A DNA stretch of 64,000 nt from Candidatus Aegiribacteria sp. (GTDB taxonomy: Bacteria > Fermentibacterota > Fermentibacteria > Fermentibacterales > JCC-6), in assembly GCA_013138965.1 (NCBI GenBank), contig WTBT01000001.1, forward strand, positions 82,342-146,341, written 5' to 3'. Position 1 is the stretch's first letter. Every line of letters starts with the position of its first letter. The notes beneath the pieces are model-generated. The model made no database searches. It was not told the DNA's origin and worked only from the letters and a program-made list of their open reading frames with translations. Shown here piece by piece: positions 47,678 to 56,876 of this stretch. A program made the position numbers and the translations under genes.

Positions 47678-48287
47678 CGAAGCCGTATAATTCAGCCTTC
47701 AATGAACCCAGCAAAGCGACAACTGAAGGTCTTGGAGTGTCCCAGAGTGGATCTGTCTTTCTCACCTTGTCGGAAAACGACATAACCTTCCTGCCGCTGC
47801 CCACCACTATAATTTCATCCAGTTCATCTATCCTCTTCTCAATGGCAGAGGTCGTGTAAACACCGGAAGGAACGATCTCACCAGCCTGGAATGAACTGTT
47901 TTCATAAACAGCGGCATAAACCTCTTCACTTCTCGCAATTATACATGAAAGAACAGGGCAATTGGCTGTAACTGACGCAGCAAGAACTCTGAGTGTTTCT
48001 ACACCTACCGCGCCTATGCCCCATCCGGCAGACAATCCCTGGGCCGTGGCGATTCCGATGCGAAGACCTGTGTAAGATCCAGGGCCTGATGATACGGCGA
48101 TTCCGGTAATCTCTTCAGGTGTCACTTCAGCCTGCTTCAGAAGTCTTGCGATACCTGGAAGGATTTTTTCTGAGTGCGTCGCCCTGACCGGGAAACACTC
48201 CTCCGCCAGAAGAACTCCATTCTTCATTACCGCAACTCCGCCTGTTGCGGTAGTGCTCTCAATTCCCAGCCAGACTCCTGTCATCAA
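47613..48287 (-). CDS. tsaB: tRNA threonylcarbamoyladenosine biosynthesis protein TsaB
   Basis: VSSGPGSYTGLRIGIATAQGL; neighbours tsaE and rimI. Confidence 0.94.
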   Translation of the reverse strand: MMTGVWLGIESTTATGGVAVMKNGVLLAEECFPVRATHSEKILPGIARLLKQAEVTPEEITGIAVSSGPGSYTGLRIGIATAQGLSAGWGIGAVGVETLRVLAASVTANCPVLSCIIARSEEVYAAVYENSSFQAGEIVPSGVYTTSAIEKRIDELDEIIVVGSGRKVMSFSDKVRKTDPLWDTPRPSVVALLGSLKAELYGFDDSPAPVYLRGFNEKADSSVP

Positions 48288-48684
48288 TCTCCACCTCCCT
48301 CATCATCGGATTATCTGTAAAACCGATGGTCACGAAGACCCCGTTCTTCTGAATGGCCGCATCCAGGCGCTCAGCCCATTCTACAATTACTGCGGCATCG
48401 CTTTCAAGGACTTCGTAAATCCCGTAGAACTCCAGCTCATCAGGAATTCCCCGCAGCCTGTAGAGGTCTATGTGATGAATTTCCAGGCCGGCAGCGCTAT
48501 AAACGGCATCCACAATGAAGCTTGGACTCGGGATACTGCCTTTCACACCCAATTTCCGGAGAACAGCTCTTGCGAATACAGATTTTCCCGCGCCCAGATC
48601 ACCGGAAAGAAAAAGCCTGCTGCCGGGTCCCATGTGACAGGCGATTCCCGCGGCGAGCTTCTCCAGCGCAACCTGATCAATCAT
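48259..48684 (-). CDS. tsaE: tRNA threonylcarbamoyladenosine biosynthesis ATPase TsaE
   Basis: LFLSGDLGAGKSVFARAVLRKLGV, SPSFIVDAVY, HHIDLYRL. Confidence 0.95.
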   Translation of the reverse strand: MIDQVALEKLAAGIACHMGPGSRLFLSGDLGAGKSVFARAVLRKLGVKGSIPSPSFIVDAVYSAAGLEIHHIDLYRLRGIPDELEFYGIYEVLESDAAVIVEWAERLDAAIQKNGVFVTIGFTDNPMMREVEIDDRSLAGN

Positions 48685-50237
48685 CTCATGCTCTTGGGCT
48701 TCAGGATTATACTGGGAACTATCATCTCCTCAAGCGAAACCCCGCCATGCTGGAAAGTATTTCTGAATTTGCGCATCTCGTCTCTGGGAACATTCTGGAA
48801 CATCATGAAATAATCCGATCTCGCTAAGAGGTAACCCTTTGAAGGCCTGTCGTCGGGCAAACCCCATTCAGCCGGATTCCTTACGTTAATAACCGCCTTT
48901 TGATCAGCTGACATCGAGTTTCCGAAACGGAATCTTATACTGCCCGAAACCCCTCTACCCTTAATCCTTGTCTCCCGGGATGTAAAAACGGAACCGTGAT
49001 CGCTGGTAATCACAACTGTGGTTCCCCTTGCCGCAAGGGTATGGAATAAATCCTTAAGAAATGAAGATCTGAACCATGTTCCGGCCAGTTTCCGGAAACT
49101 TGTTACATCGGGAGCCAGATCCCTGATAAGATCCAGCTCTGACCTGCCGTGGGTCAGATGATCTATGTAGTTGACTATTATCGCGAAAAAACCATCCTTG
49201 AGAGATTTTGAGAGGGAGTGCATCAGCGCTTCTCCTTCTCTTCTGTTGCTTATCTTCGCGTATTCCGGCTCGATACTCCTGTTACAGCCCAACCTTCTGA
49301 GAGCTTCCGTAAGGAAATAACGCTCATGCCTGTTTAATCCGGCTTCTCCGTAGTTCTCATTCCATTTATGCCGGTAGAATCTCCAGATATCTCTTGGAAG
49401 AAGGCCCGCGAAAATGGAGTTTCTGCTGTAGGGCGTCGCGGATGGAAGTACAGTAAGCATGAAATCGGTCTCAATATGAAACCACTTCTCCACTATGGGA
49501 GCCATAGTAAGCCACTGGTCGTACCTCATGCAGTCTATTACCATCATAACCAGCTCATCGGAAGATTCCATCTGAGGAACCACCACCCGTTCAAGATAAT
49601 TGTGCGACATGAGGGGAGAATCAGGGCCTGTGCCGGATATCCAGTCTCGATACTTGAGTTCAACATGTTTTGAGAAATCAAGCTCCAGATCACTGAACCT
49701 GTTCTTATCAACGCTCCGCATTTCGTCCGCAAGGGAACCGTCCGAAGCGACATCTTTCTCGACCCACGAACGGTAGATATTGACCCATTTTCTCCAATCC
49801 ATCTCATGGCTGAGCATATCCATGACCATGGTTGTCTGATCGGCCATCTCTCTGGCGGCCCTCTGGGTTCTCAGGCGGTTGCCCATCAGTAACCTCTTTA
49901 TTACAAGAAGTATCTGGCTGGGGTTCACAGGTTTTGTCAGATAATCATCGACCTCACCGCCTATGGCGAGATCCATCAGTTCCTCTTCCTCGCTCTGGGT
50001 TACCATGACGATCGGGAGCACATGATAGTTTTTCCGGATTCTCGCTACGGTTTCTATTCCATCCAGTCCCACCATCATCTGGTCCATGAGAACGATGTCC
50101 ACCTGGTTTCCTCGCAATACATCAAGGGCCTGTTGTCCGCTGTGCGCGGTAAGCACCCTGTAATCGCGCTTTTCCAGGAATCTTATATGACTTCTGAGAT
50201 GCTGTATTTCATCGTCAACCCAGAGGACCGTAATCAT
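48681..50237 (-). CDS. Response regulator with C-terminal PglZ/alkaline-phosphatase-like domain (PorX-like)
   Basis: REC domain ITVLWVDDEIQHLRSHI...DIVLMDQMMVGLDG; VVITSDHGSVF, VIDCMRYDQW. Confidence 0.9.
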   Translation of the reverse strand: MITVLWVDDEIQHLRSHIRFLEKRDYRVLTAHSGQQALDVLRGNQVDIVLMDQMMVGLDGIETVARIRKNYHVLPIVMVTQSEEEELMDLAIGGEVDDYLTKPVNPSQILLVIKRLLMGNRLRTQRAAREMADQTTMVMDMLSHEMDWRKWVNIYRSWVEKDVASDGSLADEMRSVDKNRFSDLELDFSKHVELKYRDWISGTGPDSPLMSHNYLERVVVPQMESSDELVMMVIDCMRYDQWLTMAPIVEKWFHIETDFMLTVLPSATPYSRNSIFAGLLPRDIWRFYRHKWNENYGEAGLNRHERYFLTEALRRLGCNRSIEPEYAKISNRREGEALMHSLSKSLKDGFFAIIVNYIDHLTHGRSELDLIRDLAPDVTSFRKLAGTWFRSSFLKDLFHTLAARGTTVVITSDHGSVFTSRETRIKGRGVSGSIRFRFGNSMSADQKAVINVRNPAEWGLPDDRPSKGYLLARSDYFMMFQNVPRDEMRKFRNTFQHGGVSLEEMIVPSIILKPKSMR

Positions 50238-51604
50238 TCTGCGTCCTCCGTTATCGCGGGCAGCATTATTACAAAAGTAGTTCCTTTTCCAGGTGAGCTG
50301 GCTTTCAGACGCAGGCTTCCATTATGGTACTGTTCTATAATACGCCTGCTGAGTGCCAGACCGAGCCCCCATCCTCCCCGTCTTGTACTGAAACCCGACT
50401 TGAAAATTCTTTTCTGATCGGCAAATGGAATTCCTTTGCCGTTGTCGGCTATTTCCACTTCAACCAGCCCCGATCCTTCCTGAACGTCCCTCGTGCTTAT
50501 TCTTATTATACTGCCTTTTGTTTCCTTCAAAGCGGCAATTGAATTCTTCAGAAGATTTTCGATGACCCAGCTGAATAACACCCTGTTAAGATCGATCAGA
50601 TACTCGGATTTCAGTTCAATTTCCAGATTCACGCCGTTATCCAGGAAACCGGGACGTCCGGAGAGATAGTGTACCGTATCGAGAATAACAGAATTGATCA
50701 TGCACTTCTCAAGCTTCGGTTTCTTTCCCATCTGGCCGTATCTCCCGGCTATCTGCTTCAATCTGTCAATATCGTTTTCGATAAACTCCAGGGCTTCCGC
50801 GAACTCTTTATCCGTCTCAGCCTCAGGTCTCTCCCTGAGCAATTCTATCCAGCCCATAAGGGATGAGAGAGGAGTACTGATCTGGTGTGCCGTTTCCCTG
50901 GCAAAACCAACCCATGAAAGCTCCTTTTCCTTCTTCATTTCTATCCTGATAACGTAAAGAAAAAGGAGAACAAATATAAAGAAGACACCGAGTTCAATAT
51001 ACGGCACGAGCAGGAGTTCCTTTGCCAGTTTATCAGCTCCGTAATGAAGATATCCAATGGTTTCACCATAGGAATCCGTTATTGCAACCGGCGCGTTCTC
51101 ATCGTCAAGCTCCTCGGTAAGCAGCATCAGGGATTTTAGACTCTCTACGCTCATCGAATCTGCAACCGCAATGCCGTTTACAACCTGGGGAACCATATTA
51201 GTATCGGAAAGAATAGTCGTATAATCAAGTCTTTCAACCAGATCTTTGAAGAGTCTCCTGGTTCTCTGAAAAAGTCTCCGCCGTTCCTCAATGCCTTCCA
51301 TTGTAACGAAGTACCATTTGTTCACCTGACCACATTCCTGACAGAACCTCGTTATGCTGGAATCCGATTCAAACCCGTATGCAGGGATTATTGAACCGCA
51401 TCCCGAGCAGACGTACATCATGCCAAGCTCCGCCAGCCTGCTCATGGGAACCTGAGCCCCTGCCCAGAACCATGCTATGGTTTCGTTTGCATTTACCCTG
51501 GCTTCCCGGAGACGGGACACCAGGCTGTAACTGTAGTAGAAAAACACCCATACAAGAACGATCACGACAAACAGTGGTAATAGCCGGGTTCTTAGCCTCC
51601 ACAT
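50234..51604 (-). CDS. Sensor histidine kinase with a CxxC...CxxC sensor-region motif
   Basis: ETAHQISTPLSSLMGWIELL H-box, GWGLGLALSRRIIEQY; YVCSGCGSIIPAY...FCQECGQVNKW. Confidence 0.93.
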   Translation of the reverse strand: MWRLRTRLLPLFVVIVLVWVFFYYSYSLVSRLREARVNANETIAWFWAGAQVPMSRLAELGMMYVCSGCGSIIPAYGFESDSSITRFCQECGQVNKWYFVTMEGIEERRRLFQRTRRLFKDLVERLDYTTILSDTNMVPQVVNGIAVADSMSVESLKSLMLLTEELDDENAPVAITDSYGETIGYLHYGADKLAKELLLVPYIELGVFFIFVLLFLYVIRIEMKKEKELSWVGFARETAHQISTPLSSLMGWIELLRERPEAETDKEFAEALEFIENDIDRLKQIAGRYGQMGKKPKLEKCMINSVILDTVHYLSGRPGFLDNGVNLEIELKSEYLIDLNRVLFSWVIENLLKNSIAALKETKGSIIRISTRDVQEGSGLVEVEIADNGKGIPFADQKRIFKSGFSTRRGGWGLGLALSRRIIEQYHNGSLRLKASSPGKGTTFVIMLPAITEDAE

Positions 51605-51605
51605 C

Positions 51606-52787
51606 TCAGTTTTCTTCCGAAACCGGCACTACGAAACCCGCTCCAGATATGAAAATGGGTCTGTCGCATTTCTTCTGCGTGATCCATGATTCAATATCAT
51701 GAACAGGTTCAATACCCATTCCTTCCACAATACTGTCAGGCAGGCTGCTTGAAAGTGCCAGATTTATCCTTTTCCTCATACTCTTGAGCCGGACAATGGT
51801 ATGATCTCCAAGATTGTACTGATGTCTCTCGGGAGTGTTCCAGGTTTCGTCCATGGATGTTATGAAGGCTTTCTCAAGGTGATCCGCTCCGAGACCTTCC
51901 CCGCATGAACTGATAAGAAGAAGAAAACCACCATCCTCAACAATCGAATCACAGTTGTAAATAGCTTTTTCCGACTGGTAGAGATTTATGTCCAGTGGTT
52001 CTCCTGGATGAAGGATAACCACCGGGGATCTGTATGGAACGGAAACCGTAGACAGGACAGCTGAAGCCTCGGACGCTTTCATAAAAGATTCCCTGCACGT
52101 ACCCGAGTAAAAATGCACCAGCCTGCCGCGGTGTACGACCCCGTTCCCCTGCACTATCTCCACTCTATCCTCCAGCATGGAGAGAGCATCCATCATGTCC
52201 GCGTGTACAGGGTTGCCGTCAAGCCTTCCGGGCAGCGCCCCCTTCATACAGGCATGAAAGTGGTTCATTACTATGGATTCCCTGGAGGAAACACCCGGAA
52301 GAAAGGATTTTCTTCCTCCGGTGTATCCGGCAAAATAGTGGGGTTCGACGGAATTCACGGCTATTACCGGATTCCCGTCGAAAAGCCATGGGTCCATACT
52401 TACCGGTGTGCCGCCAGGAGTTCTGCCTATGTAAACCATATCCTCAGAATCGCAATCATTGTTCTTCCACTGCGCATCCGGAAAGCAGCCACCGAGAAGG
52501 GCTGATTTCTCATCCGGGGTAACTGGCCTGTGGGTTCCGGTGGCAAACAGGATTCTTACTTTATCACCAAGAATTTTCTCCAGGGGCGCAATCATGGGAA
52601 AGGAAGCCGGTCTTGTGGCATCGTTAACCACAAGCGTTACAGCTTCGCTGTTCCCGAACCTGACCAGATCAGACATGATATCAGCCCATGCATCCTTAAC
52701 CTGCTGCTCGGTAAGGGGCTGCGGGGCAACGGGACTGGAAACCTCTATTTCTTTCAGTATTTCCGGCACACAAATCGGCACGTTCAT
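51606..52787 (-). CDS. Nickel-dependent lactate racemase (LarA)-like protein
   Basis: VNDATRP, FATGTHRPVTPDE, VEPHYFAGYTGGRKSFLPGVSSRESI. Confidence 0.88.
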   Translation of the reverse strand: MNVPICVPEILKEIEVSSPVAPQPLTEQQVKDAWADIMSDLVRFGNSEAVTLVVNDATRPASFPMIAPLEKILGDKVRILFATGTHRPVTPDEKSALLGGCFPDAQWKNNDCDSEDMVYIGRTPGGTPVSMDPWLFDGNPVIAVNSVEPHYFAGYTGGRKSFLPGVSSRESIVMNHFHACMKGALPGRLDGNPVHADMMDALSMLEDRVEIVQGNGVVHRGRLVHFYSGTCRESFMKASEASAVLSTVSVPYRSPVVILHPGEPLDINLYQSEKAIYNCDSIVEDGGFLLLISSCGEGLGADHLEKAFITSMDETWNTPERHQYNLGDHTIVRLKSMRKRINLALSSSLPDSIVEGMGIEPVHDIESWITQKKCDRPIFISGAGFVVPVSEEN

Positions 52788-53242
52788 TGGACTTGTAATC
52801 TCCTCCCGTCCCAGACAAGCTCAGTTCCGGCTATGTCCTGAACACCGGTGAAGGAATTGAAATCATCCTCGTACGTAAATGTTCCCTCTCCCTGGAGAGA
52901 GCCCTCAGAGTAAGTAAATTCAAGAATACTACCCGTTAGAGTTCCTCTAATGGTTCCCAGCGGATATTCTCCCGTAACGTTATCGGAATCATCCACTACC
53001 AGTTCCAGTTGACCCATGGTCGTATCCCATAACCCCGCAGGATCCGCTGTTACTGGAACAGTTTCTGCTGTCTCCTGCAGTTGTTCCGACACATCTGTTA
53101 TCACGGGTTCTCCGGTAATCACGGTATCGGGGAGTACCTCAGTGGAAGAGGAATCCACCGTTTCCGATTCGGAGTTACCGCCGCAGGATCCGATGGTTGC
53201 AAGCAGAGCGATGAAGATCACCACTGTTGATGAAATGCGCAT
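52784..53242 (-). CDS. Hypothetical lipoprotein
   Basis: MRISSTVVIFIALLATIGSCGG lipobox. Confidence 0.65.
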   Translation of the reverse strand: MRISSTVVIFIALLATIGSCGGNSESETVDSSSTEVLPDTVITGEPVITDVSEQLQETAETVPVTADPAGLWDTTMGQLELVVDDSDNVTGEYPLGTIRGTLTGSILEFTYSEGSLQGEGTFTYEDDFNSFTGVQDIAGTELVWDGRRLQVQ

Positions 53243-53396
53243 ATGGAAACATCCTTTCAATAATTTGTCAATCCATCAGGAAATAAATGATAAGGTGCTA
53301 TTCCGTGTAAATGATTATAACCGCAGATACAGCTATGGACACATGGAACATAAAAATATACACTATACTTATCCAGCTATCATAAGGAGGGTATTT

Positions 53397-55301
53397 GTGT
53401 TCGGATCCCATGAAAATAAAAGAGGCCTGCTTTTTCTCATATTGACCGGTATTCTGCTCGTTCTTGCATCCACCGCTTTCGCAAGAGCTGGAGGAGGCGG
53501 AAGCTACGGCGGCTCAGGCGGAGGAGGCGGGGGAGGAGGCAGCGGGGCGGGATACATAGTTTACCTTCTTATCAGGCTGGCCATCCATAAACCGCTCATA
53601 GGTGTACCGCTTCTGGTAGTAGTGGTAATCCTTGTCATAAAATCCGGGAAGAAGGCTAAGGGCGGATACGAAACACATACTATCACGAGGGCTGGAAAAC
53701 TCAGAAGAGAGCAGGAGCACCAGGAAATGCGGAACGCTCTGGACGCTTTAAAACAGAGAGATCCCGGGTTCTCGAAGGAGAATTTTCTACGGAAGGTGAA
53801 CAGGGCTTTCATAGCGCTTCAGGAGGCCTGGTCGAATCAGTGCCTTTCATCTGTAAATCAGTTCGTCTCCGACGGGATAGATGAACGGTTCAGCCTTCAG
53901 ATTGAAATGCAGAAGGCTGAAGGATACAGAAACAGAATGGAGAATATAACGGTTCAAAGTTCCAGAATTGTTGGTGTTTTCAGTGATTCGCACTTCGACA
54001 CGATTCACGTTGAGATTACTGCCAGGGCCGACGATACTGATGTTGACCTGAAGACCGGAAAACGGATCCGGATGAACACCTCCGCGCCGTTTACCGAATA
54101 CTGGAGTTTCCTCCGGAAACCCGGCGTCCAGACCCTTGAGGGAAAAGGCCTTGTAGAAGGAGTCTGCCCGAACTGCGGAGCTCCTATTGAACTCAGTGAT
54201 ACCGGCAGATGTGAAAACTGTGATTCTGTTCTTACCAGCGGCGAATATGACTGGGTGCTTGCTGAAATAACCCAGTCAATGGAATGGAACGTGATATCCG
54301 GCAAGTCCCTCATTCCCGGGTTCGAGAGTATGCTTGCCATGGATCCGGGCTTCAACCTGCAGCATATCGAAGACAGAACTTCCGTGATTTTCTGGAGGTT
54401 GATGAAAACATGGTTCACCAGCGAGGTATCTGAGGCAAGGAAGGTTGCTCTCCCATCGTTTCTTGAAGGATTCGAAAAACAGCTGTCCACAACCGGAAGT
54501 GATAACGGCTGGCTCTTTTTCAAGGACGCAGCTGTTGGCACTGTTGAAGTTCAGAACATTATTCCCGGAACGAAGAACCGTATGGACAGGATCGAGGTTC
54601 TCGTAAAATGGTCAGGTATAAACGCCAGGAGAGACGAAGCGGGAAAGGTACATGTAACCGGACGGAAAATTATAAGACCCCAGATATACACCCTTGTCCG
54701 CAAATATGGCGTAAGAACCGTCGTTGATCAAAGCTTCAGATCATCTCACTGCCCCGGCTGCGGAGCACCTTACGAAGGCGGCAGTACCGGTGAATGTGAA
54801 TACTGCGGAAGACCTCTGAACGATGGAAGCCAGGACTGGGTGCTGGAATCTGTGAAACGTTTCTCCGCGTCCAGAATCACCGCAAAGGCTATTGACGGGA
54901 TAGAAAAAGCAGCCCTGGTGCCGCCGGAACTGCTTCTCTCAGCAATGGTCAAAGCCATGTACGCGGACGGTGAGGTGGATGAAAAGGAGATGAAAACCCT
55001 TTCGTCCTTCGCTGAAAAAAGGAACATAACCGGCGAACAGCTGACCGAAATCATCAACACGGTAAAATCAGGACAGGATGTACTGCCGGCTCCGAGCAAC
55101 CAGCGTGAGGTCAGGGAAATACTGGCAGCCATGTCGCGGATGGCGCTTGCGGACGGGAGACTTACCGGTAGCGAGAAGAACCTTCTTCAGACCTTTGGTG
55201 AATCCCAGGGGCTGGTATGGGCGGACGTGAAGCTCATCATTTCACAGCAGAAGGCGAAATTGTACACCGAAGCAAAGAGGGTTATTAAAGAGACCAGATA
55301 A
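53397..55301 (+). CDS. Membrane protein with two Tim44-like/zinc-ribbon units and a TerB-like C-terminus (GTG start)
   Basis: GGAGG then GTG at 53397; CPNCGAPIELSDTGRCENCDSVLTSGEYDWVL and CPGCGAPYEGGSTGECEYCGRPLNDGSQDWVL; ADGEVDEKEMKTL TerB-like. Confidence 0.82.
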   Translation: MFGSHENKRGLLFLILTGILLVLASTAFARAGGGGSYGGSGGGGGGGGSGAGYIVYLLIRLAIHKPLIGVPLLVVVVILVIKSGKKAKGGYETHTITRAGKLRREQEHQEMRNALDALKQRDPGFSKENFLRKVNRAFIALQEAWSNQCLSSVNQFVSDGIDERFSLQIEMQKAEGYRNRMENITVQSSRIVGVFSDSHFDTIHVEITARADDTDVDLKTGKRIRMNTSAPFTEYWSFLRKPGVQTLEGKGLVEGVCPNCGAPIELSDTGRCENCDSVLTSGEYDWVLAEITQSMEWNVISGKSLIPGFESMLAMDPGFNLQHIEDRTSVIFWRLMKTWFTSEVSEARKVALPSFLEGFEKQLSTTGSDNGWLFFKDAAVGTVEVQNIIPGTKNRMDRIEVLVKWSGINARRDEAGKVHVTGRKIIRPQIYTLVRKYGVRTVVDQSFRSSHCPGCGAPYEGGSTGECEYCGRPLNDGSQDWVLESVKRFSASRITAKAIDGIEKAALVPPELLLSAMVKAMYADGEVDEKEMKTLSSFAEKRNITGEQLTEIINTVKSGQDVLPAPSNQREVREILAAMSRMALADGRLTGSEKNLLQTFGESQGLVWADVKLIISQQKAKLYTEAKRVIKETR

Positions 55302-55331
55302 ACCAGAAATAGCATGAATAAGGAGTCTGAA

Positions 55332-56813
55332 ATGAAGCTTTCAATCGTATACATGGCCTTTATCGCGTTTCTACCGGGCATTCTTAATGCAATGCCGGTT
55401 GATCAACTCGAAGCTGAGAGTATTGCAGAAGCCAGACTTACTCGCGATGGTCAAAATCTCTGTTTCACAATAGCAAGCTGCATCACACTTGAGAATGGTC
55501 AGGATCAACTAACACTGGCATACGTCTTCGAGCTCAGTCCCGCTGGATACGTAGTAATAGCCGCTGATAACGATCTACCTCCGGTAATAGCTTATTCTTA
55601 CACGAATAACTGCACGATTGCAGAAGTTGAAAGAAATATCCTTCTCGATATGATCGCACTGGATATCGAACTGAGGCTGTCATCCCTGGATGATGCCCCA
55701 GCGGAGTTACTTCAGGTGCATCGTACCTGGTGGGAAGAGTATTCCTCGGGAGACTATATGCTGCTATCCGACAATCTTACAGAGCAGTGGCCTCCGGCGG
55801 GTACAACACCCACAGAAGGATGGCTCATGGAGAACTGGACGCAGGGAGCGCCTTACAACAACTACTGTCCATTGGATCTCATCGCAGGCTCCAGAAGTGT
55901 TGCAGGCTGCCCTGCGGTTGCCATGGCATCGATCCTGAATTTCGGAGAAACAACAAACGGCACACAGTTCAGCAATACCGACGACTATTACCATAATTAC
56001 CATGAATACTACTGGATAGACGATGATCATGTTGCACATGATTTCCCCTCCTGGCCGGAATTGAACGTATATCTGGATTCACTGGAATACCATTATCTGA
56101 ACCATGAAACGATTACGAATTCTGACAAAGCAGCGCTGGTTTACTCCTGCGGGGCAGCCTGCAAACAGGTTTACACAGCCTCGCTTTCAGGTACTTTCGG
56201 GGTGAATCAGGCCTACGATGCATACCTGAAGTTCAGCTTCTCGGATTGCAGCCTTCTCGATGCATCTTCGGACAGTCTTTACGAGAGGCTTTCAGCGAAC
56301 ATGATGGTCGCCATTCCAGCTCATCTGGCGATTGTGGATTCTGGACCGACGTACGGTCATAATCTTATCATCGATGGTTACAATACAGATGAATTCTATC
56401 ATCTGAATTTCGGCTGGGGAGGAGCCTACAACGGCTGGTATCAATTCCCTCTGTCGGGAATGCCATACAGTATGAATATCATAGAGGGGATCATACTTGA
56501 TATAGGCGAAGGGCAGCTGTCCGTTGAGGGTGAGACGGTGCAGGATGAAATCGCTGTTCTGTTCCTCTCGTGTCAGGCAAATCCTGTTTCTGATTATCTG
56601 CTCATCAATCTTGAGATCATGCAGAGGTGCGGGGTGAATGTATCCATTTACAGTATCTCAGGGCACCTTCTTGAGACAGTTGCAAACAGGGAGTTCTATC
56701 CCGGTTCCTGCCAGCTTGGCTGGGTTCCCGGGAACACGGAGAACGGTGTATACATTCTTGCAGCCTCAGGTTCATGGGGAGTTGAAACAGCAAGATTCAC
56801 AATCCTGGATTAA
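55332..56813 (+). CDS. Peptidase C10 (streptopain)-family protein with T9SS-type-A-like C-terminal domain
   Basis: AGCPAVAMASILNF, GHNLIIDGYNTDEFYHLNFGWGG; C-terminal VNVSIYSISGHLLETV...NGVYILAA; AAGGAG 5' of ATG 55332. Confidence 0.87.
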   Translation: MKLSIVYMAFIAFLPGILNAMPVDQLEAESIAEARLTRDGQNLCFTIASCITLENGQDQLTLAYVFELSPAGYVVIAADNDLPPVIAYSYTNNCTIAEVERNILLDMIALDIELRLSSLDDAPAELLQVHRTWWEEYSSGDYMLLSDNLTEQWPPAGTTPTEGWLMENWTQGAPYNNYCPLDLIAGSRSVAGCPAVAMASILNFGETTNGTQFSNTDDYYHNYHEYYWIDDDHVAHDFPSWPELNVYLDSLEYHYLNHETITNSDKAALVYSCGAACKQVYTASLSGTFGVNQAYDAYLKFSFSDCSLLDASSDSLYERLSANMMVAIPAHLAIVDSGPTYGHNLIIDGYNTDEFYHLNFGWGGAYNGWYQFPLSGMPYSMNIIEGIILDIGEGQLSVEGETVQDEIAVLFLSCQANPVSDYLLINLEIMQRCGVNVSIYSISGHLLETVANREFYPGSCQLGWVPGNTENGVYILAASGSWGVETARFTILD

Positions 56814-56876
56814 AGGACAGACTGACAGAATTCAGGTTCATCACTGATCGTTTTAATAACTAATTCAGCGATCTGC

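Noticed and set aside
53497-53550. Gly-codon-rich (GGAGGAGGC)n tract as a microsatellite
   Set aside because: In-frame Gly-rich linker of the Tim44-like protein, similar to GGGGS-rich segments common in this class
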